Positions 35,901 through 43,981 of a DNA stretch of 64,000 nucleotides are shown piece by piece. The stretch spans positions 62,001-126,000 of the forward strand of contig JAKSIJ010000003.1 in assembly GCA_024398875.1 (NCBI GenBank), given 5' to 3'. This DNA comes from Fibrobacter sp. Its GTDB lineage: Bacteria; Fibrobacterota; Fibrobacteria; Fibrobacterales; Fibrobacteraceae. The stretch's first letter is position 1. Each line of letters starts with the position of its first letter. Below the pieces are notes generated by a model, which was not told the origin of the DNA, made no database searches, and worked only from the letters and a program-made list of their open reading frames with translations. Made by a program: the position numbers and the translations under genes.

Positions 35901-36563
35901 AAGTCCGTATGGATCTTCGGTGGTGACGGTTGGGCATACGACATCGGTTACGGTGGTCTCGACCACGTCATGGCAACCGGTGAAAATGTGAACATCTGCG
36001 TCCTTGACACTGAAGTTTACTCCAACACTGGTGGACAGGCTTCCAAGTCCACCAACCGTGGCGCCGTCGCCCTCTTCGCAGCCGCTGGTAAGCGCGCTGG
36101 CAAGAAGGACCTCGGTCTTATCGCCATGAGCTACAAGAATGTGTACGTTGGCCGTATCGCCATCGGCGCAAACGACGCTCAGGCTCTGAAGGTTCTTCAG
36201 GAAGCAGAAGCTCACAATGGTCCGTCTCTGATCATCTGCTACTGCCCCTGCATCAACCACGGTTTCGATCTCAACAGCCAGCTGGCACACCAGAAGATGG
36301 CTGTGGATTCCGGTTACTGGACTCTGCTCCACTACAATCCGGCTCTCGCCGCCGAAGGAAAGGCTCCGCTTGTTCTCGACTCCAAGAAGCCGACGATTCC
36401 GGTTGCAGAATACATCTACACCGAAAACCGTTACAAGCAGCTCACCCGTAACAATCCGGAAGTGGCTAAGAAGCTCGCCGACGACCTCCAGAAGGAAGTT
36501 GACGCTCGCTTCGCATTCTACGAAGCGATGTCCAAGGACACGGAAGGGCTGATTAGTCTTTAA
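32994..36563 (+). CDS. nifJ: pyruvate:ferredoxin (flavodoxin) oxidoreductase
   Basis: This single-chain enzyme of 1189 residues oxidises pyruvate to acetyl-CoA and CO2 and reduces ferredoxin, a central step of anaerobic fermentation. It starts with domain I (YPITPSSPMAEHAD), has two ferredoxin-type clusters (CVQCGKCAMVCPHA near 695; CTGCGVCTQAC near 760), a third cluster motif (SCAGCGETAY) and the thiamine-diphosphate motif GDGWAYDIGYGG. The ATG at 32994 has GGAG 6 nt upstream. Codon use is highly biased, suggesting strong expression. Confidence 0.97.
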   Translation: MAKKMIACDGNEATANVAFAVSEVAAIYPITPSSPMAEHADNWSAAGKKNIWGQIPRVFEMQSEGGAAGTVHGALQAGALTTTFTASQGLLLMIPNMYKIAGELTPTVFHVTARALANQGLSIFGDHSDVMACRQTGFAMLASSSVQECQDIALVAHASTLESRVPFMHFFDGFRTSHEVMKIEALEDGVIRSVIDDKFVKACRERCLTPDRPTMRGTAQNPDVYFQGRETVNPFYKKVPEIVQKYMDKVASFTGRQYHIVDYVGAPDAERVIISMGSSTCTIGDTVKYLNSKGEKVGLVNVRLYRPFPMEAVVAALPKTVKKIAVLDRCKEPGSAGEPLFQDALTAVSEAVMAGQMAMPKMIGGRYGLSSKEFTPAMVKAIFDELKLDAPRARFTVGINDDVCNTSLPIDPDFKLDSDFFQAMFFGLGSDGTVGANKNSIKIIGNETENNAQGYFVYDSKKSGSMTTSHLRFGKSIIDAPYLIGENEADFVACHHTPHLESVDMLKYAKQGATFLVNTPHSAETVWDTFPRPVQEVIIKKQLKVYVIDAYAVAAKTGMGRRINTVMQTCFFSKLGNVLDSDTAIKYIKKYAEKTYAKKGMEVVQKNWDAIDASLANLFEVKVPAAVTSTKEFRAPIHGNAPAFVNEVTAEIIKGNGEKLPVSKMPVDGVFPTGTTKYEKRDLALNIPSWNPDACVQCGKCAMVCPHAAIRVKVVDESAVANAPEGFKFTAAKGFKLEGSEKPVFAISVSSYDCTGCGVCTQACIGKDKNEEGKKAINMVPQEPIKVQEGKCWDFFVDLPEFDRTKVNKNLVKQAMLLEPLFEFSGSCAGCGETAYVRLVSQLFGDRMVVANATGCSSIYGGNLPTTPWAKNKEGRGPAWANSLFEDNAEFGLGMRLAITKHANQAVSLLEAVNVPAELKAKLTSQDQSDEAGIQAQRANVAELKAALAGATDEASVSLRDEFADYLVKKSVWIFGGDGWAYDIGYGGLDHVMATGENVNICVLDTEVYSNTGGQASKSTNRGAVALFAAAGKRAGKKDLGLIAMSYKNVYVGRIAIGANDAQALKVLQEAEAHNGPSLIICYCPCINHGFDLNSQLAHQKMAVDSGYWTLLHYNPALAAEGKAPLVLDSKKPTIPVAEYIYTENRYKQLTRNNPEVAKKLADDLQKEVDARFAFYEAMSKDTEGLISL

Positions 36564-36582
36564 TCGCGTTGCGATTAAAGAC
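36556..36582 (+). other. perfect 12-bp hairpin spanning the nifJ stop codon
   Basis: GTCTTTAATCGC, a GTT loop and GCGATTAAAGAC pair completely; the stop codon TAA (36561-36563) lies inside the left arm. No T-run follows, so it is not a standard terminator. It may protect the 3' end or affect ribosome release. Confidence 0.6.
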
Positions 36583-36648
36583 AATTATGAAGTACGAAGT
36601 ACGAATTATGAGATATCTCATAATTCATACATCATAACTTATAATTCA
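36580..36648. repeat. intergenic repeat copy 1 (GACAATTATGAAGTACGAA...)
   Basis: An AT-rich partly palindromic element of about 65 bp starts GACAATTATGAAGTACGAA and ends in CATACATCATAACTTATAA. A second copy lies just past the terminator. Confidence 0.6.
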
Positions 36649-36688
36649 AAAAGAATCCCGGTACGAAAGTGCTGGGGTTCTTTTTGAT
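36649..36688 (+). terminator. rho-independent terminator of nifJ
   Basis: A 16-bp stem (36649-36664 with 36669-36684, including three G-U pairs) has a GAAA loop and ends in TTTTT. Confidence 0.85.
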
Positions 36689-36692
36689 TATG

Positions 36693-36760
36693 GACAATTA
36701 TGAAGTACGAATGATGATTTATAAGATTTTTTCATAATTCATACATCATAACTCATAATT
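36693..36760. repeat. intergenic repeat copy 2
   Basis: It again starts GACAATTATGAAGTACGAA and ends CATACATCATAACTCATAA, mirroring copy 1 on the other side of the nifJ terminator. Confidence 0.6.
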
Positions 36761-36837
36761 AAAAATGTCGCCCGTTCTAAAGAATAGTGTCGTTGTTCTT
36801 TTATAGAGCCTTATCAAATTGATTTTGAAAAATAAAC

Positions 36838-36845
36838 TATCTTTG
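36838..36845 (+). promoter_or_regulatory. -10 element (TAnnTTTG) of the methyltransferase gene
   Basis: TATCTTTG lies 22 nt before the ATG at 36868, which has AAAGAGAGA as a weak ribosome binding site. Confidence 0.4.
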
Positions 36846-36867
36846 GAACATCTAAAGAGAGATAAAT

Positions 36868-37731
36868 ATGGTTATTTGCGAAAGTTGCGGAAAAGAGATG
36901 AGCACATGGAAACTTGATGAAAAAAATCAACTTTCCTTATGCAAGTTCTGTAAGCATGTTCAACGATCACTCAAGGAAGCACCAGCAGATTGCAGAGAGC
37001 ATGCCTGGGGCGGAGTCGGCTTATTTGACCATATTAGAACTTGGTTTACGTGGCGTTCACAACAAAAATACCTAAAAAAGAAAAAACAGCCTTCCGACAA
37101 TGTTTTGGAACTTGGTTTTGGAGCTGGTTTGATGCTGAAGCGCCATATTGCACTTGGACACAAATGCACTGGCGTTGAAGCGGATTTGTTGGAAATAGGT
37201 TTACCCGAATATCTAAAGGGAAAAATAAATTTTCATGCTTCAAGCGCCGAAAACATGAATTTACCCCCAAACAGTTTTAATCTTGTCTATGCGATTCATG
37301 TTGCAGAACATTTGCTTGAGCCTCAAAAAGTCTTTGGACTGATTTACAACACATTGGTTCCTGGAGGAGTTCTCCAATTTTTGACGCCAAACGGAAGTTC
37401 TGCGGGCCTATCTATATTCAGAAGTCACTGGTGGAACCTAGAAGATCCAACGCACATTCGCTTTTATTCTCCTGAATCCATAAAATACATGCTTGAAAAA
37501 GCGGGATTTACGGATGTAGAAGTTAGGTTCCCGCGCTGGGACAGTCTCACTTTAGAGGGAGCTTCTTTTGCACGTTGTTTTTTACATCATTCAGGAAAAC
37601 ATGGTGTAATGTCGAAAAAAACTGGTAAACTTCTCGCCCTTTTCAGTGCTCCTTTCTTCGCTTTTGTCAGGTTATTCTGGGGAAGACTTAACCCCTCCAT
37701 GGAAATTTACGCCCGTAAACCAACGGCGTAG
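36868..37731 (+). CDS. SAM-dependent methyltransferase with N-terminal zinc ribbon
   Basis: The 287-residue protein has an N-terminal four-cysteine ribbon (CESCGKE, CKFCKH) and a class I methyltransferase core (motif I VLELGFGAGLML near 86-97; AIHVAEHLLEP near 143). It resembles the Methyltransf_23 group often found with polysaccharide or surface-modification genes. The gene is visibly AT-richer than nifJ and aspS around it and is flanked by repeats, which suggests acquisition. Substrate unknown. Confidence 0.8.
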   Translation: MVICESCGKEMSTWKLDEKNQLSLCKFCKHVQRSLKEAPADCREHAWGGVGLFDHIRTWFTWRSQQKYLKKKKQPSDNVLELGFGAGLMLKRHIALGHKCTGVEADLLEIGLPEYLKGKINFHASSAENMNLPPNSFNLVYAIHVAEHLLEPQKVFGLIYNTLVPGGVLQFLTPNGSSAGLSIFRSHWWNLEDPTHIRFYSPESIKYMLEKAGFTDVEVRFPRWDSLTLEGASFARCFLHHSGKHGVMSKKTGKLLALFSAPFFAFVRLFWGRLNPSMEIYARKPTA

Positions 37732-37852
37732 AATAAATTCGGATTTACGAATATACCAGACAAGATCACAAGAATCTAACTTATTCAACGCAAAACATTT
37801 GTTTGATAAACTATATTTCACCCCGTAAAATTTTATTTCAAGGACGCTTAAA

Positions 37853-39643
37853 ATGAAACGTACACATAATTGTGGCCAACTTCGCAAAGAGGACGTTGGT
37901 CAGGTTGTTACCCTTGCTGGTTGGGTGGATCGCCGCCGCGACCACGGTGGTGTGATTTTTGTAGACCTCCGCGACAAGTACGGAAAGACCCAGATTGTGT
38001 TCAACCCGGATTACAATGCCGAGGCTGTTAAAATTGCTGAACAGCTCCGCAATGAATTCGTGATTTACGTGACCGGTAAGGTTTTTGCCCGCGAAGAAGG
38101 CAACGCCAACGAGAAACTGGCTACCGGCGATATCGAAGTGAAGATTGACAAGATTGAAATCTTGAACGCAGCCCTCACCTCTCCCTTGGCTATTAACGAC
38201 CCCAACGAAGAGTGCAAGGAAAACGACGACCTCCGCCTCCAGTACCGCTATCTGGACCTGCGTCGTCCCTGGATTCAGAAGAAACTCCTCCTCAAGAGCA
38301 AGTTCCTCCGTGCTGTGTACGACTTCTTCTACGACAACGGCTTCGAGAACATCGAGACTCCGGTGCTCTGCAAGTCCACTCCGGAAGGTGCCCGCGACTA
38401 CCTGGTGCCGTCCCGCGTAAACCCGGGCAAGTTCTACGCCCTGCCGCAGAGCCCGCAGCAGTACAAGCAGCTTTTGATGATTGCCGGCATGGACCGCTAC
38501 TTCCAGGTGGCCAAGTGCTTCCGTGACGAAGACCTCCGCGCCGACCGCCAGCCGGAATTCACGCAGATTGACGTGGAAATGTCCTTCGTGAATCAGGACG
38601 AAGTGATGGAGATGTTCGACAAGTTCGTGACCGACGTTCTCGGCAAGGTTTGGAACTTCGAACCGCCGCACCACATCCGCCGCATGAAGTGGGCCGAAGC
38701 CATGCTGAAGTACGGTAGCGATAAACCGGACCTCCGCTTTGACCTCGAAATTCATGATGTTTCTGAAATCGGCGCAAAGAGTGACTTTGGCGTGTTCAAG
38801 AACTGCGTTGCCGGTGGTGGCAAGATTCGCGGTATTGCAGCCAAGGGTTGCGTAGACTTTACCCGCAAGCAGATTGACGACCTCACCACCTTCGTGGGCA
38901 AGTATGGTTCCAAGGGCCTCGTGTGGATGCGCGTCAAGGAAAATGACGTTGTTGAAACTCAGGTCGGCAAATTCTTTACCACGGAACAACTGAACGAACT
39001 GCGCGATGCCGTTGGCGCAAAGTGCGGCGACATGATGTTCTTCATCGCTGGCCCTGAAAAGGTGGCTGCAACCGCTATGGGTCAACTCCGCTTAGAAGTG
39101 GCTCGCATCAAGGGCCTCCGCGACCCGAAGAAGCGTGAATTTGTGTGGATTACTGAATTCCCGATGTTCGAATACAGCGACACCGAAGGCCGCTACATGG
39201 CCATGCACCATCCGTTCACCAACCCGCTTCCGGAACATCTCCAGATGATGCTGGACGGGAACCTGAAGGATTGCAACGCCGAAGCCTACGACCTGGTGTT
39301 GAACGGTGTTGAAGTTGGTGGCGGTTCCATCCGTATTCACAACCCGGAAGTGCAGGAGAAGGTGTTCCGCCTCCTGGGTCTCTCCGAAGAACAGGTGAAG
39401 GAAAAGTTCGGCTTCTTCGTCGACGCCTTCAAGTACGGCGCTCCTCCTCATGGTGGTCTCGCCTTCGGCCTCGACCGCGTTGTGGCTACTATGGAAGGTG
39501 AAGAATCCATCCGCGACTTCATCGCATTCCCGAAGAACACCAGCGCCTCTAGCCCCATGGACCAGAGCCCGAGCGAAGTGGACCTCCAGCAGTTGCAGGA
39601 CATCCACATCTCCGTGCAAATGCCCAAGTCTGCCGCGAAGTAA
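37853..39643 (+). CDS. aspS: aspartyl-tRNA synthetase
   Basis: The enzyme charges tRNA-Asp. The 596 residues contain the anticodon-binding OB fold (GWVDRRRDHGGVIFVDLRD), class II motif 2 (RCFRDEDLRADRQPEFTQID, near 220), the bacterial GAD insertion (about 300-410) and motif 3 (GLAFGLDR near 540). The insertion and length show the bacterial type. AAGGA lies about 9 nt before the ATG. Confidence 0.97.
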   Translation: MKRTHNCGQLRKEDVGQVVTLAGWVDRRRDHGGVIFVDLRDKYGKTQIVFNPDYNAEAVKIAEQLRNEFVIYVTGKVFAREEGNANEKLATGDIEVKIDKIEILNAALTSPLAINDPNEECKENDDLRLQYRYLDLRRPWIQKKLLLKSKFLRAVYDFFYDNGFENIETPVLCKSTPEGARDYLVPSRVNPGKFYALPQSPQQYKQLLMIAGMDRYFQVAKCFRDEDLRADRQPEFTQIDVEMSFVNQDEVMEMFDKFVTDVLGKVWNFEPPHHIRRMKWAEAMLKYGSDKPDLRFDLEIHDVSEIGAKSDFGVFKNCVAGGGKIRGIAAKGCVDFTRKQIDDLTTFVGKYGSKGLVWMRVKENDVVETQVGKFFTTEQLNELRDAVGAKCGDMMFFIAGPEKVAATAMGQLRLEVARIKGLRDPKKREFVWITEFPMFEYSDTEGRYMAMHHPFTNPLPEHLQMMLDGNLKDCNAEAYDLVLNGVEVGGGSIRIHNPEVQEKVFRLLGLSEEQVKEKFGFFVDAFKYGAPPHGGLAFGLDRVVATMEGEESIRDFIAFPKNTSASSPMDQSPSEVDLQQLQDIHISVQMPKSAAK

Positions 39644-39652
39644 AACGAACTG

Positions 39653-39690
39653 CTAGCAAGATCCCCGATCAGGTCGGGGATGACAGCTAG
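39653..39690. repeat. palindromic GATC-type dispersed repeat, copy 1
   Basis: The core ATCCCCGATCAGGTCGGGGAT, followed by GACA, is bounded by CTAGC and GCTAG, giving an extended imperfect hairpin. Relatives lie at 45.1 and 47.4 kb. Confidence 0.7.
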
Positions 39691-39710
39691 AGTTATTGCT
39701 GAAAAAATTT

Positions 39711-39736
39711 AAGCGAGGTTTGATGCCTCGCTTTTT
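39711..39736 (+). terminator. rho-independent terminator after aspS
   Basis: An 8-bp stem AAGCGAGG/CCTCGCTT with a 7-nt loop is followed by a run of T residues. Confidence 0.9.
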
Positions 39737-39796
39737 TTTGACTCGTTTTTTTATACCCTAGGTCAGCCAAACATGCCAACCCATTTTAGGGGAAAT

Positions 39797-40117
39797 TTAA
39801 CCGCCAGATAGCTTGACGGTGTAGCCTTTCTTCTCTAGTTCCGCTTTGATAACGTTTCGCTTGTCGCCCTGGATTTCGATATTGAAATCCTTGACAGAGC
39901 CCCCTACCCCGCACTTCTGCTTTAAGCTGCGGGCAAGGTCCTTCAAGTCGTCTTCATCCAGCGGGAGCCCTGTGACAACACTCGCCATTTTACCACCGCC
40001 AAGACGCTTGAGTTGGATACGCACAACGCCATCACCCTGAGGACGTTCTGCCTTGGGCTTTTCTTCTTTGATGCGGCCAATGCCCGATACAAATACCAGT
40101 GTGGAGCGCTCTTCCAT
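39797..40117 (-). CDS. yciH: SUI1/eIF1-family translation factor (YciH-like)
   Basis: The 106-residue protein has the SUI1 fold signature (VRIQLKRLGGGKMASVVTGL, then LARSLKQKCGVGGSVKD and EIQGDKR). Bacterial YciH influences start-site fidelity in vitro. It is the last gene after a FISUMP lipoprotein and a small membrane protein, with 6-nt gaps. Confidence 0.9.
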   Translation of the reverse strand: MEERSTLVFVSGIGRIKEEKPKAERPQGDGVVRIQLKRLGGGKMASVVTGLPLDEDDLKDLARSLKQKCGVGGSVKDFNIEIQGDKRNVIKAELEKKGYTVKLSGG

Positions 40118-40123
40118 ACAAAC

Positions 40124-40372
40124 TCACTTTTTTGCGGCATTAGGATCCATCGCGTTCAACGTATCTTCCGGTTTTACAGACAAATTATCATTTGTCTTAG
40201 GCGCATTCTTGCGATTGAAAACGGCGGCGATAATCAGAGCGCAGCCAATGTAAAGAAGAACTGCGGCAACAAGGCCCAAAACTTCCGAACCCGTCCAGCT
40301 GGACACGCGCAGAAAGAGCCACATGGAAAGAGGCACGCAGAGGATGAAGAAAATTCCTGCGAAACTTTTCAT
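40124..40372 (-). CDS. small two-helix membrane protein
   Basis: The 82-residue protein has two transmembrane segments (about 5-20 and 30-50) and a hydrophilic Asn/Asp/Lys-rich tail. It starts 6 nt after the FISUMP lipoprotein and ends 6 nt before yciH. No family recognised. Confidence 0.55.
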   Translation of the reverse strand: MKSFAGIFFILCVPLSMWLFLRVSSWTGSEVLGLVAAVLLYIGCALIIAAVFNRKNAPKTNDNLSVKPEDTLNAMDPNAAKK

Positions 40373-40378
40373 AGCCGT

Positions 40379-41413
40379 TTACTTCTTGATGCAGCGGACA
40401 GAGTAGGCGAATGTCTTGAGGTTGTTGTAATCGCCCAAGAAATTCTGGTTTGCGTAGTACATGTTCCAGTAGGGCGCATGCGTAGGTTCAGTGCTTTCTT
40501 CGGCGACCCAGAAGTCAGCGTCTTCATGAACGAAAGCGAACTGTCCCTGAGGATTGCGGTAGCCCGCAGCCTTGGCGCCAAAGCCATAGCGGTCCGTGCC
40601 CACAATTTCTTCGTCGTTCTCTTCCCAGCCCGATGTTTTCTTCAAACTGGTGCCAACCTCTTCCGAGGCGAACCCATTGTCTGCATTTGCCTTCAGCACA
40701 TATTCCACCAGTTTCCGCATATCGGCATGAGATGGAAGGAACCAGCCTTCGGGACATACGCCGCTGTGCTTGGCCTGAACAAGTGCGCCTGCGGATTTTG
40801 TCGCATATTCAGCGGGTAAATCCAGAGCCGCAGTCCAGAGATAAAGACGACCATAGGCAGAGCAATTTTCCAGTTTGCCCTTATAGCACCAGCTGTTTTC
40901 GGATGCATAGTTTAGGTTCTCTGCCATCCACACCTGAGAGCCGATACGAGCCATCCGATAGATATGTCCATCGCGCATGTCGCACAATGTTCCTGCAGGG
41001 ACTTCGGTGCAATAAGACGTATCCTGAACCGTCGTATCAGCCGCAGCGGTATCAACAGCAGCGGTATCGACAGCGATCGTGTCTGCGCGAGCGGTGTCTG
41101 CAACAACCGTATCTTTCTTGACTGTATCCGGAGGCAAGGTGTCCTTAGGGGCCACAGCAATCGTATCCTGAACGGACGAACTGGAGACGGCATCCACAGA
41201 AGAAGAAACGGGGGCCGAAGAGGAGGAAACCTCAATCGTATCCACCGCCGTCGTATCCTTAACAGAATCCACAACCGCCACAGGAGCCGCAGGCTTTTCC
41301 ACAACCGGAGTCTGCTTTTCCTCTGAATTACAGGCAACAAGCAAAAACGCCATTAAAGAGCATTTAAGGGAAATTCCGCAAAAACGGCTGAATTTTGGCA
41401 ATTTTTTCATCAT
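40379..41413 (-). CDS. FISUMP-domain lipoprotein
   Basis: The 344-residue protein has a signal peptide with lipobox (LMAFLLVAC), a low-complexity linker of repeated Val-Asp-Thr and Ser units (about 35-130) and a C-terminal FISUMP domain. That domain includes the diagnostic [31 protein letters not shown] and a closing SVRCIKK. It is probably exposed on the cell surface; function is unknown although the family is expanded in Fibrobacter. TATATTTG ends 6 nt before the ATG and no Shine-Dalgarno sequence is seen. Confidence 0.85.
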   Translation of the reverse strand: MMKKLPKFSRFCGISLKCSLMAFLLVACNSEEKQTPVVEKPAAPVAVVDSVKDTTAVDTIEVSSSSAPVSSSVDAVSSSSVQDTIAVAPKDTLPPDTVKKDTVVADTARADTIAVDTAAVDTAAADTTVQDTSYCTEVPAGTLCDMRDGHIYRMARIGSQVWMAENLNYASENSWCYKGKLENCSAYGRLYLWTAALDLPAEYATKSAGALVQAKHSGVCPEGWFLPSHADMRKLVEYVLKANADNGFASEEVGTSLKKTSGWEENDEEIVGTDRYGFGAKAAGYRNPQGQFAFVHEDADFWVAEESTEPTHAPYWNMYYANQNFLGDYNNLKTFAYSVRCIKK

Positions 41414-41419
41414 TCAAGA

Positions 41420-41427
41420 CAAATATA
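41420..41427 (-). promoter_or_regulatory. -10 element (TAnnTTTG) of the FISUMP gene, leaderless geometry
   Basis: On the minus strand TATATTTG is followed by six bases (TCTTGA) and then ATG. It sits in the 149-bp spacer shared with the divergent metK. Confidence 0.5.
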
Positions 41428-41562
41428 GGCATTTTAAGCCAATTTCAGGAGAATAACCTTTGCAAAAAAACTTTTTTCGTTCTCTTGCAGGAGAATACTG
41501 GTTGTCAACATTTATGCGTTTTTTTAGATTTATGCATAGATAACAAAAATAAAGGACGCCAA

Positions 41563-42753
41563 ATGGCACATTATCTTTTTACATCCGAATCCGTTTCCAA
41601 GGGCCATCCAGACAAGGTGGCCGACCAGATTTCCGACTCCATTTTGGACGCTTGCCTCGCCCAGGACCCCAACAGCCGTGTGGCTTGCGAGACACTCGTC
41701 AGCACAGGTCTCGTGGTGATTTCTGGCGAGATTACCACCAAGGCGATGATCGACTACCAGCAGATTGCCCGCAAGACCATCAAGTCCATCGGTTACGTGA
41801 ATCCGGAACTGGCTTTTGACTACAAGGGTTGCTCTGTGTTGGTGGCCATGGACAAGCAGTCTCCGGATATCGCCCAGGGCGTGGATGCCCGCGCTGCAGA
41901 AGGAAAGGAAGGCAAGGAACAAGGTGCCGGCGACCAGGGCATGATGTTTGGCTATGCTTGCGACGACACCAAGGAATTGATGCCTCTCCCCATTAGCCTC
42001 GCCCACAAGCTCATGGAGAAAATCCAGAACCTCCGCGAGACCGGTAAAATCAAGTGGCTCCGCCCTGATGCCAAGAGCCAGGTGACGGTGGAATACGACG
42101 AAAAGGATCGCCCTGTCCGCGTGCAGAATGTGGTTATTTCTACCCAGCATGACGAATTTGTGAACGGAAAGGAACTGAAGCCGGAACAAATCAAGAAGGT
42201 GATTTTCGACCAGCTCATCAAGAAAGTGATTCCCGCAAAACTTTTGGACAAGAATACCGAGATTTTGGTGAACCCCACCGGCAAGTTTGTGGTGGGCGGA
42301 CCTCACGGAGACTGCGGCCTTACCGGGCGTAAGATCATCGTGGACACTTATGGTGGCATGGGTCGTCACGGTGGTGGCGCATTCAGCGGTAAGGACCCTT
42401 CCAAGGTGGACCGCAGTGGCGCATACGCTGCCCGCTATGTGGCAAAGAACATCGTGGCTGCAGGCCTTGCCCGCCGTTGCGAAGTGCAGGTGGCTTATGC
42501 CATCGGTTACCCGAGACCAGTCTCTGTGCTGGTGAACACCTTCGGTACAGGAAAGATTAGCGACCGCGAAATCGAGAAACTCATCCCGAAGTTCTTTGAC
42601 CTCTCCCCTGCCGGCATTGTGAAGATGCTGGATTTGAAGAAGCCAGGCTATGTTGCAACGGCAGCTCTCGGTCACTTTGGCCGCACTGGCGCACGCTTTA
42701 CCTGGGAAAAGACGGACAAGGCTAACGCTCTCAAGAAGGCCGCGAAGATCTAA
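41563..42753 (+). CDS. metK: S-adenosylmethionine synthetase
   Basis: The enzyme makes SAM from methionine and ATP. The 396 residues start [22 protein letters not shown] with the ATP and methionine sites, and contain [14 protein letters not shown] and the Gly-rich loop [22 protein letters not shown] precedes the ATG at 41563. No SAM riboswitch is visible in the leader. Confidence 0.97.
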   Translation: MAHYLFTSESVSKGHPDKVADQISDSILDACLAQDPNSRVACETLVSTGLVVISGEITTKAMIDYQQIARKTIKSIGYVNPELAFDYKGCSVLVAMDKQSPDIAQGVDARAAEGKEGKEQGAGDQGMMFGYACDDTKELMPLPISLAHKLMEKIQNLRETGKIKWLRPDAKSQVTVEYDEKDRPVRVQNVVISTQHDEFVNGKELKPEQIKKVIFDQLIKKVIPAKLLDKNTEILVNPTGKFVVGGPHGDCGLTGRKIIVDTYGGMGRHGGGAFSGKDPSKVDRSGAYAARYVAKNIVAAGLARRCEVQVAYAIGYPRPVSVLVNTFGTGKISDREIEKLIPKFFDLSPAGIVKMLDLKKPGYVATAALGHFGRTGARFTWEKTDKANALKKAAKI

Positions 42754-42790
42754 TTTGCAATTCAAAATTCACAATTAAGAATTCATAATG

Positions 42791-42824
42791 AAAGCTTGAT
42801 GGGAAAAACTGTCAGGCTTTTTTT
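42791..42824 (+). terminator. rho-independent terminator after metK
   Basis: A 10-bp stem AAAGCTTGAT/GTCAGGCTTT (two G-U pairs) with a 10-nt loop is followed by a T-run. It is preceded by an AT-rich repeat (AATTCACAATTAAGAATTC) at about 42762-42789. Confidence 0.75.
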
Positions 42825-42854
42825 CATGAAATTTTCTACTATTAGAAGCATACT

Positions 42855-43892
42855 ATGGAAGATCAGCGCATTATTTCTCCGGCCAAAAGCCCCATTGATG
42901 AAAATGACATGGAGCGGAATCTCCGCCCTCCTACCCTAGCGGAATTCACGGGCCAGGAAGACATCAAGGAAAGCCTTTCTATTGCTATTGAAGCCGCGAA
43001 GCACCGCGGTGATGCGCTGGACCATTGCTTGTTTGCTGGGCCTCCGGGCCTTGGCAAAACAACACTTGCTGGCATTATCGCGAAAGAGATGGGCGTGAAC
43101 ATCCATATCACCAGCGGGCCTGTGCTGGAGAAGGCTAGCGACCTTGCCGGCCTCCTCACGAGTTTGCAGGAAAATGACGTTTTGTTCATCGATGAAATCC
43201 ATCGGTTGAATCGCGTGGTGGAAGAATACCTCTACCCCGCCATGGAAGATTTCCGCCTGGACATCATGCTGGATTCTGGCCCGGCAGCCCGCAGTGTGAA
43301 CCTGCCATTGAAGCACTTTACCCTAGTGGGTGCAACGACCCGCAGTGGTCTCTTGACGGGACCGCTCCGTGACCGCTTTGGGCTGCAATACCGCCTGGAA
43401 CTCTACAACGCAAAGGAAATCGTGAAGATTCTCATGCGGAGTGCGAAAATTCTGGGCGTGGAACTGACCAGCGATGCGGCCGAGATTTTGGGCAGCCGTT
43501 GCCGTGGAACCCCTCGCGTGGCTAACCGCGTGCTCCGCCGCTGTAGAGATGTGGCGCAGGTTCGTGGCAACGGCGTCATCGATGCAAATTCTGCGCTAAA
43601 GACATTAGAGATGCTGGGCATCGATAGCGAAGGCTTGGACCCGACGGATAGAAAGATTCTCGCCCTGATGATTGACAAGTTTGATGGTGGCCCCGTGGGA
43701 CTCAATACCATCGGTGCAGCCATGGGCGAAGAGCCCGACACCATCGAGGAAGTGTACGAGCCCTACCTGATTCAGAAGGGACTACTGAGCCGCACACCTC
43801 GCGGTCGTGTAGTCACCATGAACGCCTACCGAATGTTCCATAAGGAACCGCCCCGGGGATTCGTCTCCGAACAGATGGAATTACCGCTGTAA
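42855..43892 (+). CDS. ruvB: Holliday junction branch-migration ATPase RuvB
   Basis: RuvB is the hexameric motor that drives branch migration with RuvA. The 345 residues have Walker A (GPPGLGKTTLAG near 64), Walker B (VLFIDEIHRL near 115), sensor 1 (VGATTRSGLLTGPLRDRFG) and the C-terminal winged helix (TPRGRVVT). Ribosome binding is weak (AGAAG). ruvA and ruvC are not in the window. Confidence 0.97.
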   Translation: MEDQRIISPAKSPIDENDMERNLRPPTLAEFTGQEDIKESLSIAIEAAKHRGDALDHCLFAGPPGLGKTTLAGIIAKEMGVNIHITSGPVLEKASDLAGLLTSLQENDVLFIDEIHRLNRVVEEYLYPAMEDFRLDIMLDSGPAARSVNLPLKHFTLVGATTRSGLLTGPLRDRFGLQYRLELYNAKEIVKILMRSAKILGVELTSDAAEILGSRCRGTPRVANRVLRRCRDVAQVRGNGVIDANSALKTLEMLGIDSEGLDPTDRKILALMIDKFDGGPVGLNTIGAAMGEEPDTIEEVYEPYLIQKGLLSRTPRGRVVTMNAYRMFHKEPPRGFVSEQMELPL

Positions 43893-43981
43893 ATCCGCCA
43901 TCATATCCGCTGTTGGATAAAATGGTTGATCAAGGATGGAAAATTAAAGCGACTTGCTCAACGGCACTTTTATGCAAAAAT

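Noticed and set aside
32901-36584. Very long open frame antisense to nifJ
   Set aside because: It mirrors the biased codon use of nifJ, has no recognisable domain, and nifJ is certain. The same holds for long antisense frames over pnp (11860-13974), dnaK (19593-21587) and smc (57724-59811).
41428-41562. SAM riboswitch upstream of metK
   Set aside because: No known SAM-riboswitch core or terminator hairpin is seen in the short leader.
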